64,000 nt of DNA from Perca fluviatilis (Eukaryota > Chordata > Actinopteri > Perciformes > Percidae), in the NCBI RefSeq assembly GCF_010015445.1, contig NC_053115.1, positions 10,847,524 through 10,911,523 of the forward strand, written 5' to 3'. The position numbers and the translations under genes are program-made. Shown one piece after another: positions 24,391 through 38,662 of this stretch (the stretch's first letter is position 1; every line of letters starts with the position of its first letter). Below the pieces are notes generated by a model. That model saw only the letters and a list, made by a program, of their open reading frames with translations. It had not been told where the DNA came from and made no database searches.

Positions 24391-24548
24391 AATTACAGCC
24401 AATTCAGAATGCGGCAGCCAGGATTTTGACTTTATTATATTATTTTTTATGTGTATGTGCTTAACATTGTTTTAATACTGTGTAAGGCACTTGGGCTGCA
24501 TCACTGCATGACAGGTGCTATGCAATTGAAGTTATTATTATTATTTGT
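24391..24548 (+). mobile_element. L2-type LINE, 3' end fragment
   Basis: From 24393, in frame, the sequence reads LQPIQNAAARIL. This is the conserved LIQNAAAR-type motif near the C-terminus of L2-clade reverse transcriptases. After a deletion follows the usual 3' untranslated tail, TGTAAGGCACTTGGGCTGCA and GACAGGTGCTATGCAATTGA, ending in (TTA)n at 24533-24545. It is 5'-truncated, internally deleted and inactive. Confidence 0.85.
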
Positions 24549-25285
24549 TTCTCATTATATCAGTAATACAGAAGTGGCAGTTGCATCCTTCCTTACCTTC
24601 AGAAGTAGGATTGCTTAATGGCAGTGCTGTGTTTCCTTCATTCTTTGGCTTAATAAGTGAGAAAACACACTTTTCTGCCATTTTGATTAGAGTTTTTACC
24701 CAAGTCAACTGAAAGGATGATGTGTAGCATTACTGGAAAATTCCACTCCAGTCTGATGATAATAAAACTTATTTCTGAAATTTAAATTGTACTTTGTCAC
24801 ACAACTCATGAATGTAATACTGAGTGTCATGCCACCACCTAACCATATACCGTATTTCAATTTATTACATTTACACTCACTCCTGCTGCCATAGAGCGAT
24901 ACAGTACCAATCACCATAGTAACTCCTGAAGGAGTCTTTCTGCAGTCCAGCAGCCGAGCTGGGGACTTAAAGGGTTGAGGTGCTCTCCCTCTGTCGGCAG
25001 CACCTCATTACTTATCCATGAAAGACTGTTAACCATACTGAAATGGAATCAGATCTATTCACAACAATGGTTTTAATTAGATCTACAGTATGTGTGTGTC
25101 TGGGTGTACACTACAGTGTCTGTTTGTATGTGTACTTGTCAATGGACAGCAGCAACCTTGAAACCTGGTAATCCCGTGTGAAACATGATGGTGCGTTTTG
25201 TGTGTTTATCACCTGAAGAATAATTGATTAATGTGTTTCACCGCTGATGTCGTCAAGAAAACAAATGGCCTTCCCCACACACACA

Positions 25286-25342
<57 letters not shown>

Positions 25343-27107
25343 AGACACTCAGACACTCAGACACACACATCGCTGAACTTTATGTAATTAACATTCTGAA
25401 TGGACCATGTTTTTCAGATGCGCCAGTGCTGATGTGGAAAATAAGAGGGGATTAATGCAGCCCTGTGTTAATTCCACAGCCTGCTCCAACACAAGAGGCT
25501 GACCAGATATAGACAGTGAATCCTATGTAGTTAATAGGGTAATTAATACTTAAGTCTTCTTAACACTGTACCATTTTCCATGGTAGCGTGACGCTACACC
25601 TTTTGCCCACGAAGGGTGTACAGGGACTTTGGTACAAATCTCCTCTTAACCATCCAATTAAAAAGCTCATCTTCTCTCATTTACTGCATTTTTCTGTTTA
25701 GTGTGGCAAAGTGTTGTTTATAGAAGTACTACACCAATCACGTTTATTTTATGAGGATTATTATACTTATACACATTCATCACTGCAGTCATTTAACTCA
25801 TTTTCAGCAGCCTGATGTCCAGTCAGTCTCATCTTTGAGCAACACAAAGTGTGACATGTCAAGGACTTGTATGTATGAAGAAAAAGAAGTCTCCCTGTTG
25901 GCCAAGAAAGGATCAGAGGGATGGATGACAATGGAAATGAGGAGTTTAGAAGTGAGAGGAAGAATACCAGGGAGGTTAGAGGAAGGGAGAGAGAGAGTAT
26001 GGTGTGATTTCCTATGCGACAGAGCCCCACAGCAGACATGGGTGGAATAGCAGGCAACCAGGCTATGGAGAGAGGCTTAAAAAAAACATATACGTTTTTG
26101 TTATCACATCACTTGATCCAGTGTGTCTTTAGTTCCTTGTTTAAGGTCATTTATCTAAAGAATATCAGGCAAACAGTCCAACAGGTAAATGGTTTCCTAA
26201 TCACAAGGAATGATTATGCACTGACAGTGCCTGCTGGAATTCCTCAGATTCTGCTGGGACCAGTACGGTGAATACTGCAGCTGGGCCAACACACCAACAC
26301 TTAATTCAAAATTATGAATCAGCGCTAAGCATTTACAAACTGCTCATCAATGGGAATAAAGCCACTGGGAAGGGAAAAACATAATTTCACTATTGTCTTC
26401 TAAAAGAACCAGAGGAGGCTGTTGGGTAATAAAGCTAAGCCTTTAGTAATACTTTAAATCCTGTTTGGTTTAAACTGTTAGAAGCTCTCTTGATGACTCT
26501 CTCTTGATGTTTTTTGGGCTGTTTTACACTCTTTTCAATCCCTCAATGTAGTGCAAACTGAATGCCCTTGCTCAAAATACACATACACGGTGTCTATTTA
26601 AAGGTATTCATGAATATTTTATTGTGTATTGTTCTTTTGTTTCTAATCCCCACAGGTGAATAGTTTATTATCGATGCATCATGTAAAAAAGTTGGGAATG
26701 TGCAACTGTACCTTTTTATAAATTTATATTCAGTACTATTGGGTACAGAACTGTCAGAACTGAATACAATATGATACATGTGATGTAGGATCATATTATT
26801 TCATTGAATCACACAGCAAGTTCCATTTTTCTTCTACTGTTCATTTGTGTTTGGTTGCATAGAGGGATGTATCACTCCTAATCAATCACGCAAGAAATAA
26901 ATCTATTACTATATAAAACAGTATTTAGAATGGTATCCATAATTTGATAACCATGACAGAATGCGGTTTGTAGTATCTTCGAAGGAAAAATATTCAATAA
27001 GTCGACTTAAATTCATCTCACACACAGTCCTCTCTTTATTAATGTCTTGCTATGATTAGACTGCATTATAACACTTCTGTTGGTGACTGCAGGATGGAAC
27101 ATAGATT
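24549..27107. other. intergenic DNA with one CA array
   Basis: Mostly unique. Overlapping open frames on both strands at 25751-26057 (about 96-99 codons) have no domain and are judged chance. No transposon termini recognised. Confidence 0.5.
25276..25364. repeat. (CA)n plus (CAGACACT)3
   Basis: About 32 CA units with one TA interruption near 25291, followed by three copies of the octamer TCAGACAC at 25341-25364. The octamer probably arose by slippage at the edge of the CA array. Confidence 0.97.
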
Positions 27108-27300
27108 GCAAAAATAATGGACATAGCAGAAGTGACCCATTGGTTTGTGGACTACTGTTTTGAAGCCTCAAGTTGGCGATTTGGCTGTCGCCATGTTGGT
27201 TTCTTGAAACCGGAAGTGACGTTTTTTGGACGAGAAGGTGGAGCTGGGGAGGATTACGTGGCCAAGCCAGTGTTGTTAATGGTTGCAATGGCGCTGCGCT
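27108..27300 (+). mobile_element. teleost dispersed repeat fragment
   Basis: It contains, in order, GACCCATTGGTTTGTGGACT, TTTTGAAGCCTCAAGTTGG, GTCGCCATGTTGGTTTCTTG and ACCGGAAGTGACGTTTTTTG. I recognise this order from a high-copy fish repeat with 'gtcaccc-attggtttgtggac' and 'cgccatcttg' motifs. The open frame through it is not a gene. Confidence 0.6.
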
Positions 27301-30300
27301 AAGCTCAGGGGCAATTCCATGACTTTTAAAGTGGGGTGGCAAGAGGGGGATCAATAATCAGTCGGCGGGGGGGGGGACATTTTATCTGAAAGTTTTCAAC
27401 CAGCTGAAGCGAGTCGTCCAACGTGGTTTTGCTGGAGAGTAAACTCAGACCCTTTGTTATGTGCACCGTTCATCTGCATATACGTTACCAGCTAACGTTA
27501 GCTAGCTAGCTTTGTTGGCAAGGTGCTACCGAACGCTGAACAAGATATTTGTAGGCGAATAAAATGTTCCACTCAACTTTGATGAAGTAAAACCACACAG
27601 TGAGAGGGTAAGTATAATAAGAAAACATGGACAGCACCCCAAAACAAGTTCACGGCTGTTTGCGCACAGTGCCATGGTTAGCATTGCTAAGCCTCTATTA
27701 TGACTGACAGGTCGGTGTGTAGCCATACCCTAAAGCATCCCCTGCGTTATCGTCTATTTTAAAATAAATGGGACTATAACTTGCAAAATGAACATCATCA
27801 ACATAATTTTCTCACTTCTACAAAGGTTCTCTATAACTAAAGATAGGGCATTACACACACCTAAATGGCAGAGGACCTCGTTTGAAAGTGTAGTCATGTG
27901 GCGGTATGAAAAGTTTTATTTGTGTAATTTATTAATAATTTCTTTTGCTAAAATTAGATATTTACACAGCTAAAAGCCATATTTAGCATAAACAAAAATT
28001 AGTTTTGTTAGGGCGTTTGCGAACTGTAGTTGATGTTAGTATATCTGTGTTGCCAGATCTTGTGAGAGTTTGATCCAGAAACAGAAACAAAGTTTATTTT
28101 CTCCTGATTTGTCCATATGAAAAATGCCATTTTACAGTTTCACATACTGTATAGCTACATTTGTATAGTTCCACACCGGCATTTATCTTTTCAGGGGCCT
28201 TTTCTCAATATTTCTTTGACTAAACCAATGAAGCAGATGAGCACAAAATGTGTTTACTTAGAGGTAAAGGCTACAGTAACATGCATGTGTGGTTAACCTT
28301 CACCAGGCTGACAACACTTAAACTCGGCAGCAGATAAAACTACATCACTGCAACAATATACAGAATCCCCGGTTTTGTCACATTCAAGCAGCATCCATGT
28401 CGTTTCACAGTGTACTAATTTGAACTGGTGAATCACTACAGTCTTTGGAGGCCGTTGTTGTCACTTTTCACCTTTAAATGACTGAATGACAGCTTTGTCC
28501 TATTTCACCCCAGATGATATGGTTAATTTCACTTTTGTGCTCTGAAGCAACAATTTACAACTCAAATTAGTTAGACAGCAATCTAGTGAACATCTGATAT
28601 CTAACCACACTTAACAAAATGTGCTGTCTGTTGAAGGTAACATCCAAATTAGTGCAGCTCATATTAAAAGTCAACTAAAATGACCACAGACTTCAATGAC
28701 ATAATGCATCCATTTAATCCAAGATTATAAAAGCGCTGAAAGGTCAGTGTGGTCCACAAAGTGGCCACAATACTCAGACTGTGCAACATACTCAGTATCT
28801 TTGGAGCATTTCAACCTTTAAATATGACACGTCCAGGGAAAAGCCTATGAGACAAGTGTGACCACTCTCAATTGTGTGCTTCCTCTAAATGTGATGACTA
28901 CACACAACGATGCGACACAATAGTAAGTGGCATAGCTGGGTCCAAATAATCAGCTGAATGAATGCATTTTTCAGAAACCATTATTCGGATGTGGCGATGC
29001 GCGCACAACAAACATACCCCACAACAAACGGAGGCATCTGGAGGAGAGAAAAAAAGTTCCTTTCACTGAGCTGGCATGATAAGAGTGTCTGTATTTCCAC
29101 TCCCTTTATCACTTCCAGTCCCAGACAATGGCTTGAATTTCAAAAGCCAATAAACAAGGGAGATGTCCATTCTGCATGGCAGTTATCACAAGCCAGCGTC
29201 CCACTCTCATTTGCTCACCCTCCCTCCCTCCCTCCTTCTTTTCCTTCCCCCTTTTCTGAAATGAGTAGGAAAAGAGAGATGAAAATTAAAAGTGGGGAGG
29301 GAGAGTTGAGAGAGAAGAAAAGGAGCAGAGGAGATGAGACGCCTTCATGCTCTGGCTCTCCTTTCATTGGACTGATAAAGGAAAGCATCAAGGCCAGGAG
29401 TGGATGTGTTTTTTTCTGTTAACTGAATGAGGCTTTTGAGGGTGATAGTGAGGAGCCGCTCCCCTGAGAGATGTTTGGAGGAACGGGGAGTGGTGAGCCA
29501 ACATAATAAATATTCTTATCTGTTATTGTCATTGTAATGGGACAGGGCAGAGGGAGGGAGGATGCGACAGTGGATAGCTCTGTCGGTGCCAAGGGACCTG
29601 ACTGTGTTGACATGCAGAGGAGAGAAAATCAAAGGAGAGACAGAAAGTGAGAGAGGAAGGAGGAAGCGAGAAAGATTTTAAGCCAGAGGGAGTTTGCGTG
29701 TAATTATTAATGGGTCGTCCTGGTGGGAAAGACGATATAAACAAGAAAAGGTGACAATGAGGCTTTTCTCCTGAAGCCTATTGCTTCACTGTATCACTCA
29801 CTGCCAGGTGTTCTCAACAAGAGGGACGGAGTGTGGTTAAGTTCAGAGGCATATCATAAATGGGCAATTATGTTTGTTTTTTATAACATCACTTTGATTG
29901 AAGAAACATCACCTGTACAACTATGTGAAGGCCTAAGAGCCCTGTCAGGCCAGCATTTGACAGCAAATGTAACATCAAAATGAATTCACTGCTACAATCA
30001 GTGGATTCCTACAAGAAGGACATTTGTGAGGAGCATTCATGTAGAGTTTAACTTTGACACAGTTAATGCCGGTGACCAATTGCAAACTGTCTTGACAGCG
30101 CTAACCTTTGAGGAAAAGAAGACACAGCGAGTCCAAAATGGAGGAAACTATCCCAGTAAACTTAACCATAAAAAAGTTGTAGTCACTACAAGCAGATATT
30201 GTATTTTGGCTTAAACAAATTGAGATATGTGAACTGATGCATTCGGTATCACACATTTTTGCAAGTTACCAGAGAAGTTGTATTTAAACATAATTTCTAT

Positions 30301-30559
30301 AAGACCGAGTAATAATCAGACAAGAACCTATATATTGAAAAAGTCTGCAAAACTATTCCTACTTCACTATTCCCATTCAAAAGAATTATGTTCACTGGCC
30401 AATGAACATAATTCATCCAGCCAAAGTTTTTATGAGAAGTCTTACTTTCTACAGCATCTGTGCATGGTAACTACAGTATGGTTAGGTTAGGTTAGGTAAA
30501 GACTGTGGTTATGGCAAACAAGATGTTAGGCAGTTGTAGTTAAATGAGAAGATGTCTAA
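27301..30559. other. intergenic DNA, mixed
   Basis: A block opening CAGGGGCAATTCCATGAC (27305) may be another transposon end. A CCCTGCG word near 27741 is a weak partner. The palindrome GCTAACGTTAGC is at 27491-27502, and a GGTTA triplet run at 30481-30495. A 154-codon open frame at 28958-29422 has no recognised domain. No gene called. Confidence 0.45.
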
Positions 30560-30640
30560 TGTTTGTACAGTAAACAGGAAGCTAGTCCCAGCAGCCAGTT
30601 AACTTAGCTTGGCATTAAGACTGGAAATGGAAAAGTTCTA
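30560..30640 (-). mobile_element. fragment of the MITE family seen at 3.1 kb
   Basis: The words AGCAGCCAGTTAACTTAGCT and GCATTAAGACTGGAAATGG are the reverse-strand equivalent of the family's 'ccagtctttatgctaagctaactggctgctgg' core. Only this central part remains. Confidence 0.55.
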
Positions 30641-31357
30641 ACGTCAAATAAAAGAATGGTTGATTCTTTTTTTTTTATCAAACCACGCAAGTTCAAATTA
30701 ACTGTTAAACACCTGAGGTTTACTCTAGGAGCAATAAGGAGGCAGTAGGTGAGTCAAGAGGGTTAGGTATTGAGCACACATTCATCTACAGAACTTGACG
30801 AATGCTGCTCAATTTCTCCTGCCTGAGAAAGATCCTGCTGATGGCCCCCTAATGGAGCGTCATTTCGCACACATCGTCTCCCCTTTATATATTTTAATCC
30901 AATATATTGATTCATCATCCATACACACCATGCTCAGAGACTCCCCTCTCCCACCCCCCGTTAAATGGTCTGCTGTGGACAGTTAATGTGAGTTATCATG
31001 GTATGGGTCCACCTATAGGCTCAACAGACTAAGGTCTCCAATACCCAGTGGACAATTACAGTGTCCAGTGTGCAACAATGTATTTTCAGCTAAATGGACT
31101 TGCCGTAACATATCACTTTAGCCCTGGGACTTATATATACATTCTCTTAACCAGTTATTGATGTATGTGATGTATATTTCATTTAAAGCACACCCTAACT
31201 CTCTTCTTTATAGACAAGACGTCACACGTAGCTTTTAAAACATGAAATAGCCGGTGTTCTGCAGGTCTCACAGCCCAATACACTGACACGTCAAAGCTCC
31301 TCTCGGGGACTGCCTTGCTTTCACTCATTTTCTGTAAAGTGAATCCTTGTACAGAGA

Positions 31358-31360
<3 letters not shown>
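30641..31360. other. intergenic DNA, no clear features
   Basis: Unique sequence with a ten-T run near 30668-30677. No gene or repeat recognised. Confidence 0.45.

Positions 31361-31448
<88 letters not shown>
31361..31448. repeat. (GT)n microsatellite, long
   Basis: Forty-four uninterrupted GT units (88 bp). Open frames made of Cys-Val or Thr-His on either strand are artefacts. Confidence 0.99.
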
Positions 31449-34117
<2,669 letters not shown>

Positions 34118-34377
34118 TTGAGCATTTGCTAGCACTGCTAGCTAAAGGATGAATCCAACTGACTTTGGTGATCTCCTGGCTTTACATCTTTACATTATCA
34201 CCAGGTCAAACGTTTAGTAGGTTTGGTTTATCACCAAATACCTGCGAAACTAATATTTTTCCAATCAGCCTTAGCTGCAGGACTGTGTTTAGTCGGATTT
34301 GCAAATGTTATCATGCTAACATGATCAATTTAGACGGTGAATATTGTGAAGATTATATGTATGCTGATGTTAATATT
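34118..34377 (-). mobile_element. retrotransposon-like dispersed repeat, copy 4
   Basis: Read on the minus strand it follows the family order of the copy at 5989-6300: a GCAGCTAAGGCTGATTGG word, ATTAGTTTCGCAGGTATTTG, TGACCTGGTGATAATG, then AGGAGATCACCAAAGTCAG and GGATTCATCC. It is moderately diverged and both ends are ragged. Confidence 0.65.
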
Positions 34378-35095
34378 TAGCTGAAAGCACTGCTGTCTTA
34401 GTCTTAGTCTTGTTTCAATTCATTACATGTAAGAAGATTATCCTTCTCCCCAACTAACTTTACTACATACTATATCTGTTTACAGCATGTGGGATATATA
34501 TTTATTATAAGAGTTTTGCACATGGTCACATCAGCACTAGCATCACTCGTAATTACATCTATGAAATTTTTCATGCTACCTGTGTTGCAGAGTTGGTGAT
34601 CATAAAACCACAGTCTGTTACACTGCCCACAGTTGTGAAGTTGTTGTGGCATTTATTTCTACAACTCTGCCCTCGTTTTTAGTGATTTTACACAGCAAAA
34701 GTGTTACATTTCATGTGGTTCTACCGTTGTACTGTACATATCCTACCAGATACACTGATGTCCTCTATCTGCAGCTGAAGTACAAAAGTGCCCATCTCGA
34801 GTACAACAAAACATCTGCATCCGTCTTCCTTGTTTATGTCGGCCTTAAGCACTTGGATGCAAGGGCCAGTGATAATTATGACTTTCGAAGTCGCAAGTTT
34901 ATGAGGAGCCCATGAAGGCATGACCTGCGTTTCATATGCTGAGCTGACAGTGACAGACCGCTTCTGCTGGACATAAATTATGACAGCCTAACAAATTAAC
35001 ACATGCTCCCTTCAGTTGCCTATTGGAAACAAAAGAATTACAAGTTATGGGGTAAATAAGTTGGGGATCTGGATTTTGTATGAGCTCACAATCAA
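34378..35095. other. intergenic DNA, no clear features
   Basis: Unique AT-rich sequence. Open frames on both strands at 34646-34921 overlap and lack domains. Confidence 0.45.
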
Positions 35096-35224
35096 TGGCG
35101 TAGCACAAAATTCTGGACCCTGTACACAGGCATCCTCTATGGGCCCCTCCCCCCATTCACAGCTATTCATTCTAGTATCTTCGTGGGCCCTTCTTCTGCC
35201 ACATGAGGGCCCTGTATACTCAGT
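35096..35224 (+). repeat. dispersed repeat family A, forward copy
   Basis: It matches the reverse complement of 41840-41975 over about 130 bp. Shared words are CACAAAATTCTGG, CTATGGGCCCCTCC, CACAGCTATTCATTCTAG and CATGAGGGCCCTG. It has the look of a DNA-transposon remnant known in fish, but I cannot assign a superfamily. Confidence 0.7.
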
Positions 35225-36702
35225 CCCTGTTTCCACCCAGTCCAACTCCCCTGCTCACAATCACCGGTTTAAAATAAATCTTTGATTGTGAGCAGGGGCG
35301 TGCTAGGTGGGTATCTGTGGACTGGTTGCAATGGATGAAATTCCCAGTGCTATGTCTTTTAGGTCCAAGACTGCATTTATGTAGTGTAAATATGAATGCA
35401 TTATATAACATTTTAGTAAGTCTAGTAAGCAGGTTTAGTAAGAAACTCTGTCATTATTTGAACATACCTTAGAGGTCAACAACTTGACCAAAGCCTAAAG
35501 GGGCTAAGTTCAGGCCCACTTTTAAATTCATAGTGAGGATGCAGGTTGGGTTTGGTCTTAAATTCAAACTCACTATTAAAAATGTTGCTACATAAAGTAA
35601 ACATGGAGTAACAAATCCCCATTGTAAAATTTGCTTTTGAAAGTTTCCAATTACAACCTCAACATAGAAGTACAGTCTATATAATTTCACAATACTATAT
35701 AGTTATAGTATACATTTATATAAAGTATATGTTGTTTTTGCTTTACTACAATAAATCAGCCTTCTAAACTGAAAAAATAAATAAATTGTGAAGGCTACAG
35801 TTACACCATTTCTCCATTGGCTGCTGCATAGTGAAATTAGCAAAAAATCAGCAGCATACCATCAGCATCTGCAGTGCGTGGGATCACAACTGCTTTGATA
35901 GAAACCACATCCAGCTAGTATGGAATATATAGTACAGTCCACGTAAACGTTGGAAGAAAATAGACTTGGAGTTTTAAAGACACTATGTGGTGACAATTAT
36001 GCACATATAGTTTCAAGTGTCTTTCTGCACTAAATAAAACTGAAGCGTATCTATTCTGATGAATATGTAACACAGCTGAAACTTGCCTGGAATTAGTTTA
36101 TATTTGGGATAAAGGATATTGGTTTAAGTCATTGGCGAGTTTACAGCCTTTTTAGGGGGGCTCAAGACAATTTTAGTGCTTCAATCAGAGTTTGCGAACT
36201 TATCTGTTATAGTGACAGAGGACAAACAATTACAGGTTCAAAGGGCTGGAAACAGGTTTAATATCCTGTGTTGCTGTCGTGGATGCTATGCACCTGGAAC
36301 CCAGTCAAGGAAAGGGTTAACAAAAATGTAGTGTTGGCCAATCAGAGGTGGTTGTGCCAGACTCCCGCCTTTGGCTGAGTCTCTACCTAATCTGTCAGAG
36401 GGAGAGCAGGATTGCGATTGTGAAGTTTAACATTGGTAGTCCACAGAGAAGAAGTTGGTAATTTCATGGCGCAGATTTGAACCCAAATTGAAACGTAAGC
36501 AACTAAAATTGTTAGAACATTGTGTCAAATTGGTCGTTATTACTGTGACTTATAAAGTGTCAGGTTTAGTTCCATCATAGTGTCAAAAAACGTTAGCTGA
36601 CGTTGTTGTTCAGTGGCTAGCTCAGAGATGATCAGGTAATGAAATTACTGATTTATCAGGGGGGTTAACACTTTTGCAAGGCACTCTATCCATGTCACTA
36701 TC
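35225..36702. other. intergenic DNA, possible transposon interior
   Basis: Between the family A and family B fragments. GGGGGGCTCAAGACAATTTT near 36155 resembles a transposon edge. The rest is unique to my eye. Confidence 0.35.
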
Positions 36703-36752
36703 TCATTAGGGGCTGAGCCTCCCTAAAGGTATGATCCTAGAATCGCCCCTGC
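36703..36752 (-). repeat. dispersed repeat family B, reverse copy
   Basis: On the minus strand it begins GCAGGGGCGATTCTAGGATC and continues through CTCAGCCCCTAATGA. The same order occurs on the plus strand at 41572-41630. This is a transposon-like terminus I have seen in fish genomes. Confidence 0.7.
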
Positions 36753-37493
36753 TTTACAAGATCAAGGGAACATTTTCCTGAAACTTGGCCTATATTGTTG
36801 CTTGCTTTAACACACTGTTTCCATTTAATGTAAAACACAAGCCCTGAGTGAGCAGGGAATCACAGGACACAAAAGCTATGATCTTTAGAAATGCCCTTTC
36901 TGGTTTTTCCCTACAATTCATTACTACATACAGTTCACATTAAACACCCAATATACAATTATTTGTATCAAGCACATTTTATCTCTTTCTTTCTATGGTG
37001 CATTTGCATTTACTCAATATACCATGTAGTGAAAGGATTTTCATTGTGACTGCTGCTAAAAAGCCTTCTGAACACCTGTTGCATTAGTTATTGTACCTTT
37101 GCAAATATAGCAGCAAACATCTCCTCACTATCTGGAAGCTGCCTGTCCCCTAAACACACTGTAAAAAATACGCAGTCTCTGTAGACAGCCCAGGCTCCAC
37201 AAACGCCATCAAAAATAAACTGCGCCAATCTGCACCACGAAACATAAACAGTCTTCCAGCATTCCAGCCAATAACCGACAAGAAGGATTTGAGGGTGGGG
37301 GTTGGGGGGTTAGTGTGCGGAAGTACGAAAGGGAGGGAGAGGGGACGGGATGAGGAGGAGGGAGAGGCAAGCTAGCCTCGTTTTGTTTGAAAATACTTTG
37401 AACGTCAAGAAGAAGTGCAATCACTCAACATCGCTTAGAGCACCTCTAAATAACATAACTGCATTTTCTTATCTTTGTATCGTAACTTCTACT
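36753..37493. other. intergenic DNA with G-rich tract
   Basis: Unique sequence. The G-rich stretch 37292-37349 contains GGGAGGGAGAGGGGACGGG at 37331-37349, which fits the G-quadruplex pattern. Confidence 0.5.
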
Positions 37494-38290
37494 GTATGGG
37501 GTTCCATTTGTAAAGTGGCTCACGCTGAAATAACAGCAACATTTTGTCAGATTTAGCTTCAAACAGTGTTTAAAAAACTAGTATGAATTTTTGAGGGTCA
37601 CTTTTTTGGCCATTTACAACAATATTTGTCAACTTAGAGATATTTTAAATAGTTAAATCCAAATATTAAATGTTACACCTAAATGTTAAATGTTAAATCT
37701 AAATGCTAAATCTAAATCTAAATGTTAAATCTAAATCTAAATGTGAAATCTAAATATTAAATGTAAATCTAAATGTTAAATCTAAATCTAAATCTAATTG
37801 TTAAATCTAAATGATAAATCTAAATCTAAATTGAAATGTTAAATCTAAATGTTTCGAGATGCATTTTGAATTTGCATATTAGTTAAATATTTAGTTTCAC
37901 CCGAAACATTTAGATTTAACATTTAACATTTAGATTCAACATTTCGATTTAGATTTAGATTTAACATTTATATTTAACATTTAAATTAGATTTAGATTTA
38001 GATTTAGATTTAACATTTAGCTTTAGAGTTAACATTTAGATTTAACATTTAGATTTAGATTTAAATTTAACATTTAGATTTAGATTTAGCATTTAGATTT
38101 AACATTTAGGTGTAACATTTAATATTTGGATTTAACTACTTAAAATATCTCTAAGTTGACAAATATTGTTTTAAAAAAAAAGTGACCCTCAAAAATTCAT
38201 ACCAGTTTTTTAAACATTGTTATAAGCTAGATGTGACAAAATGTTGCTGTTATTTTCAGCGTGAGCCGCTTTACAAACGGCACCCCATAC
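37494..38290. mobile_element. foldback (long palindromic) element
   Basis: The arms 37494-37856 and 37902-38290 are reverse complements of each other with modest divergence, around a 45-nt loop. The outer arm is ordinary sequence starting GTATGGGGT and including TCACGCTGAAATAACAGCAA-type words. The inner arm is a tandem mixture of AAATCT hexamers and AAATGTT heptamers, mirrored on the other side. No open frame for a transposase exists, so it is non-autonomous. An ACTTCT hexamer sits at 37485-37490 and 38289-38294, a possible target duplication. The superfamily is unknown. Confidence 0.92.
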
Positions 38291-38439
38291 TTCTGTCCCA
38301 GGTAACACTACTACAAACACCTCTACTTAAGACACTTTGACTTAGCATTTTATGCAGTACTTACTGTAGGTGTGACCAAAGGCATTAATCTTTGGCTAAA
38401 ATTCATCCTGGCCCTTCCAGTCTGAAAAATGAGGCTTTG

Positions 38440-38662
38440 AACTTTTTGAATGTACACATGTTCCGCCCAAACAAGTTCCTTCCCAAGGCTCTTTTGCAGT
38501 GGCACCGCAGCTTTTCCAGGTGCCTAGCACCGCTCAAGACGATTGTGATTGGTTTAAAGAAATGCCAATAAACCAGAGCACGCTTTTCTCCCATCCCAGA
38601 ATGCTAGCCAGACCCTCCTCCGCAGCGTCGCAGTGGAGGAAGGCCTGGCAAAGCGAGACTAA
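38440..38662 (+). mobile_element. teleost dispersed repeat fragment with hairpin end
   Basis: Words in the order of a common fish repeat: TTTGAATGTACACATGTTCC, GCCCAAACAAG, TAAACCAGAGCACGC, TCCCATCCCAGAATGCTAGC. An imperfect hairpin follows: CCAGACCCTCCTCCGCAGCG (38608-38627) against 38628-38648. It then ends GGCAAAGCGAGACTAA. The 162-codon open frame starting here is fortuitous. Confidence 0.65.

Noticed and set aside
25341..25364. Direct repeats that might suggest a CRISPR-like array
   Set aside because: Three contiguous octamers without spacers at the edge of a CA array; a eukaryotic slippage product.
27601..27615. GTAAGTAT splice-donor match at 27608
   Set aside because: No open frame or acceptor supports an exon, and it lies in sequence that may be a transposon interior.
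27305..27747. Possible MITE with CAGGGG...CCCCTG ends
   Set aside because: Only the first six bases of the ends are complementary and the flanks show no target duplication; kept as a remark only.
28958..29422. 154-codon open frame
   Set aside because: No domain; contains a (CCCT)n run and a purine-rich Lys/Arg/Glu tail typical of chance frames.
30481..30495. Telomere-like GGTTA run
   Set aside because: Only three pentamer units and not the vertebrate TTAGGG repeat; common as a word in fish repeats.
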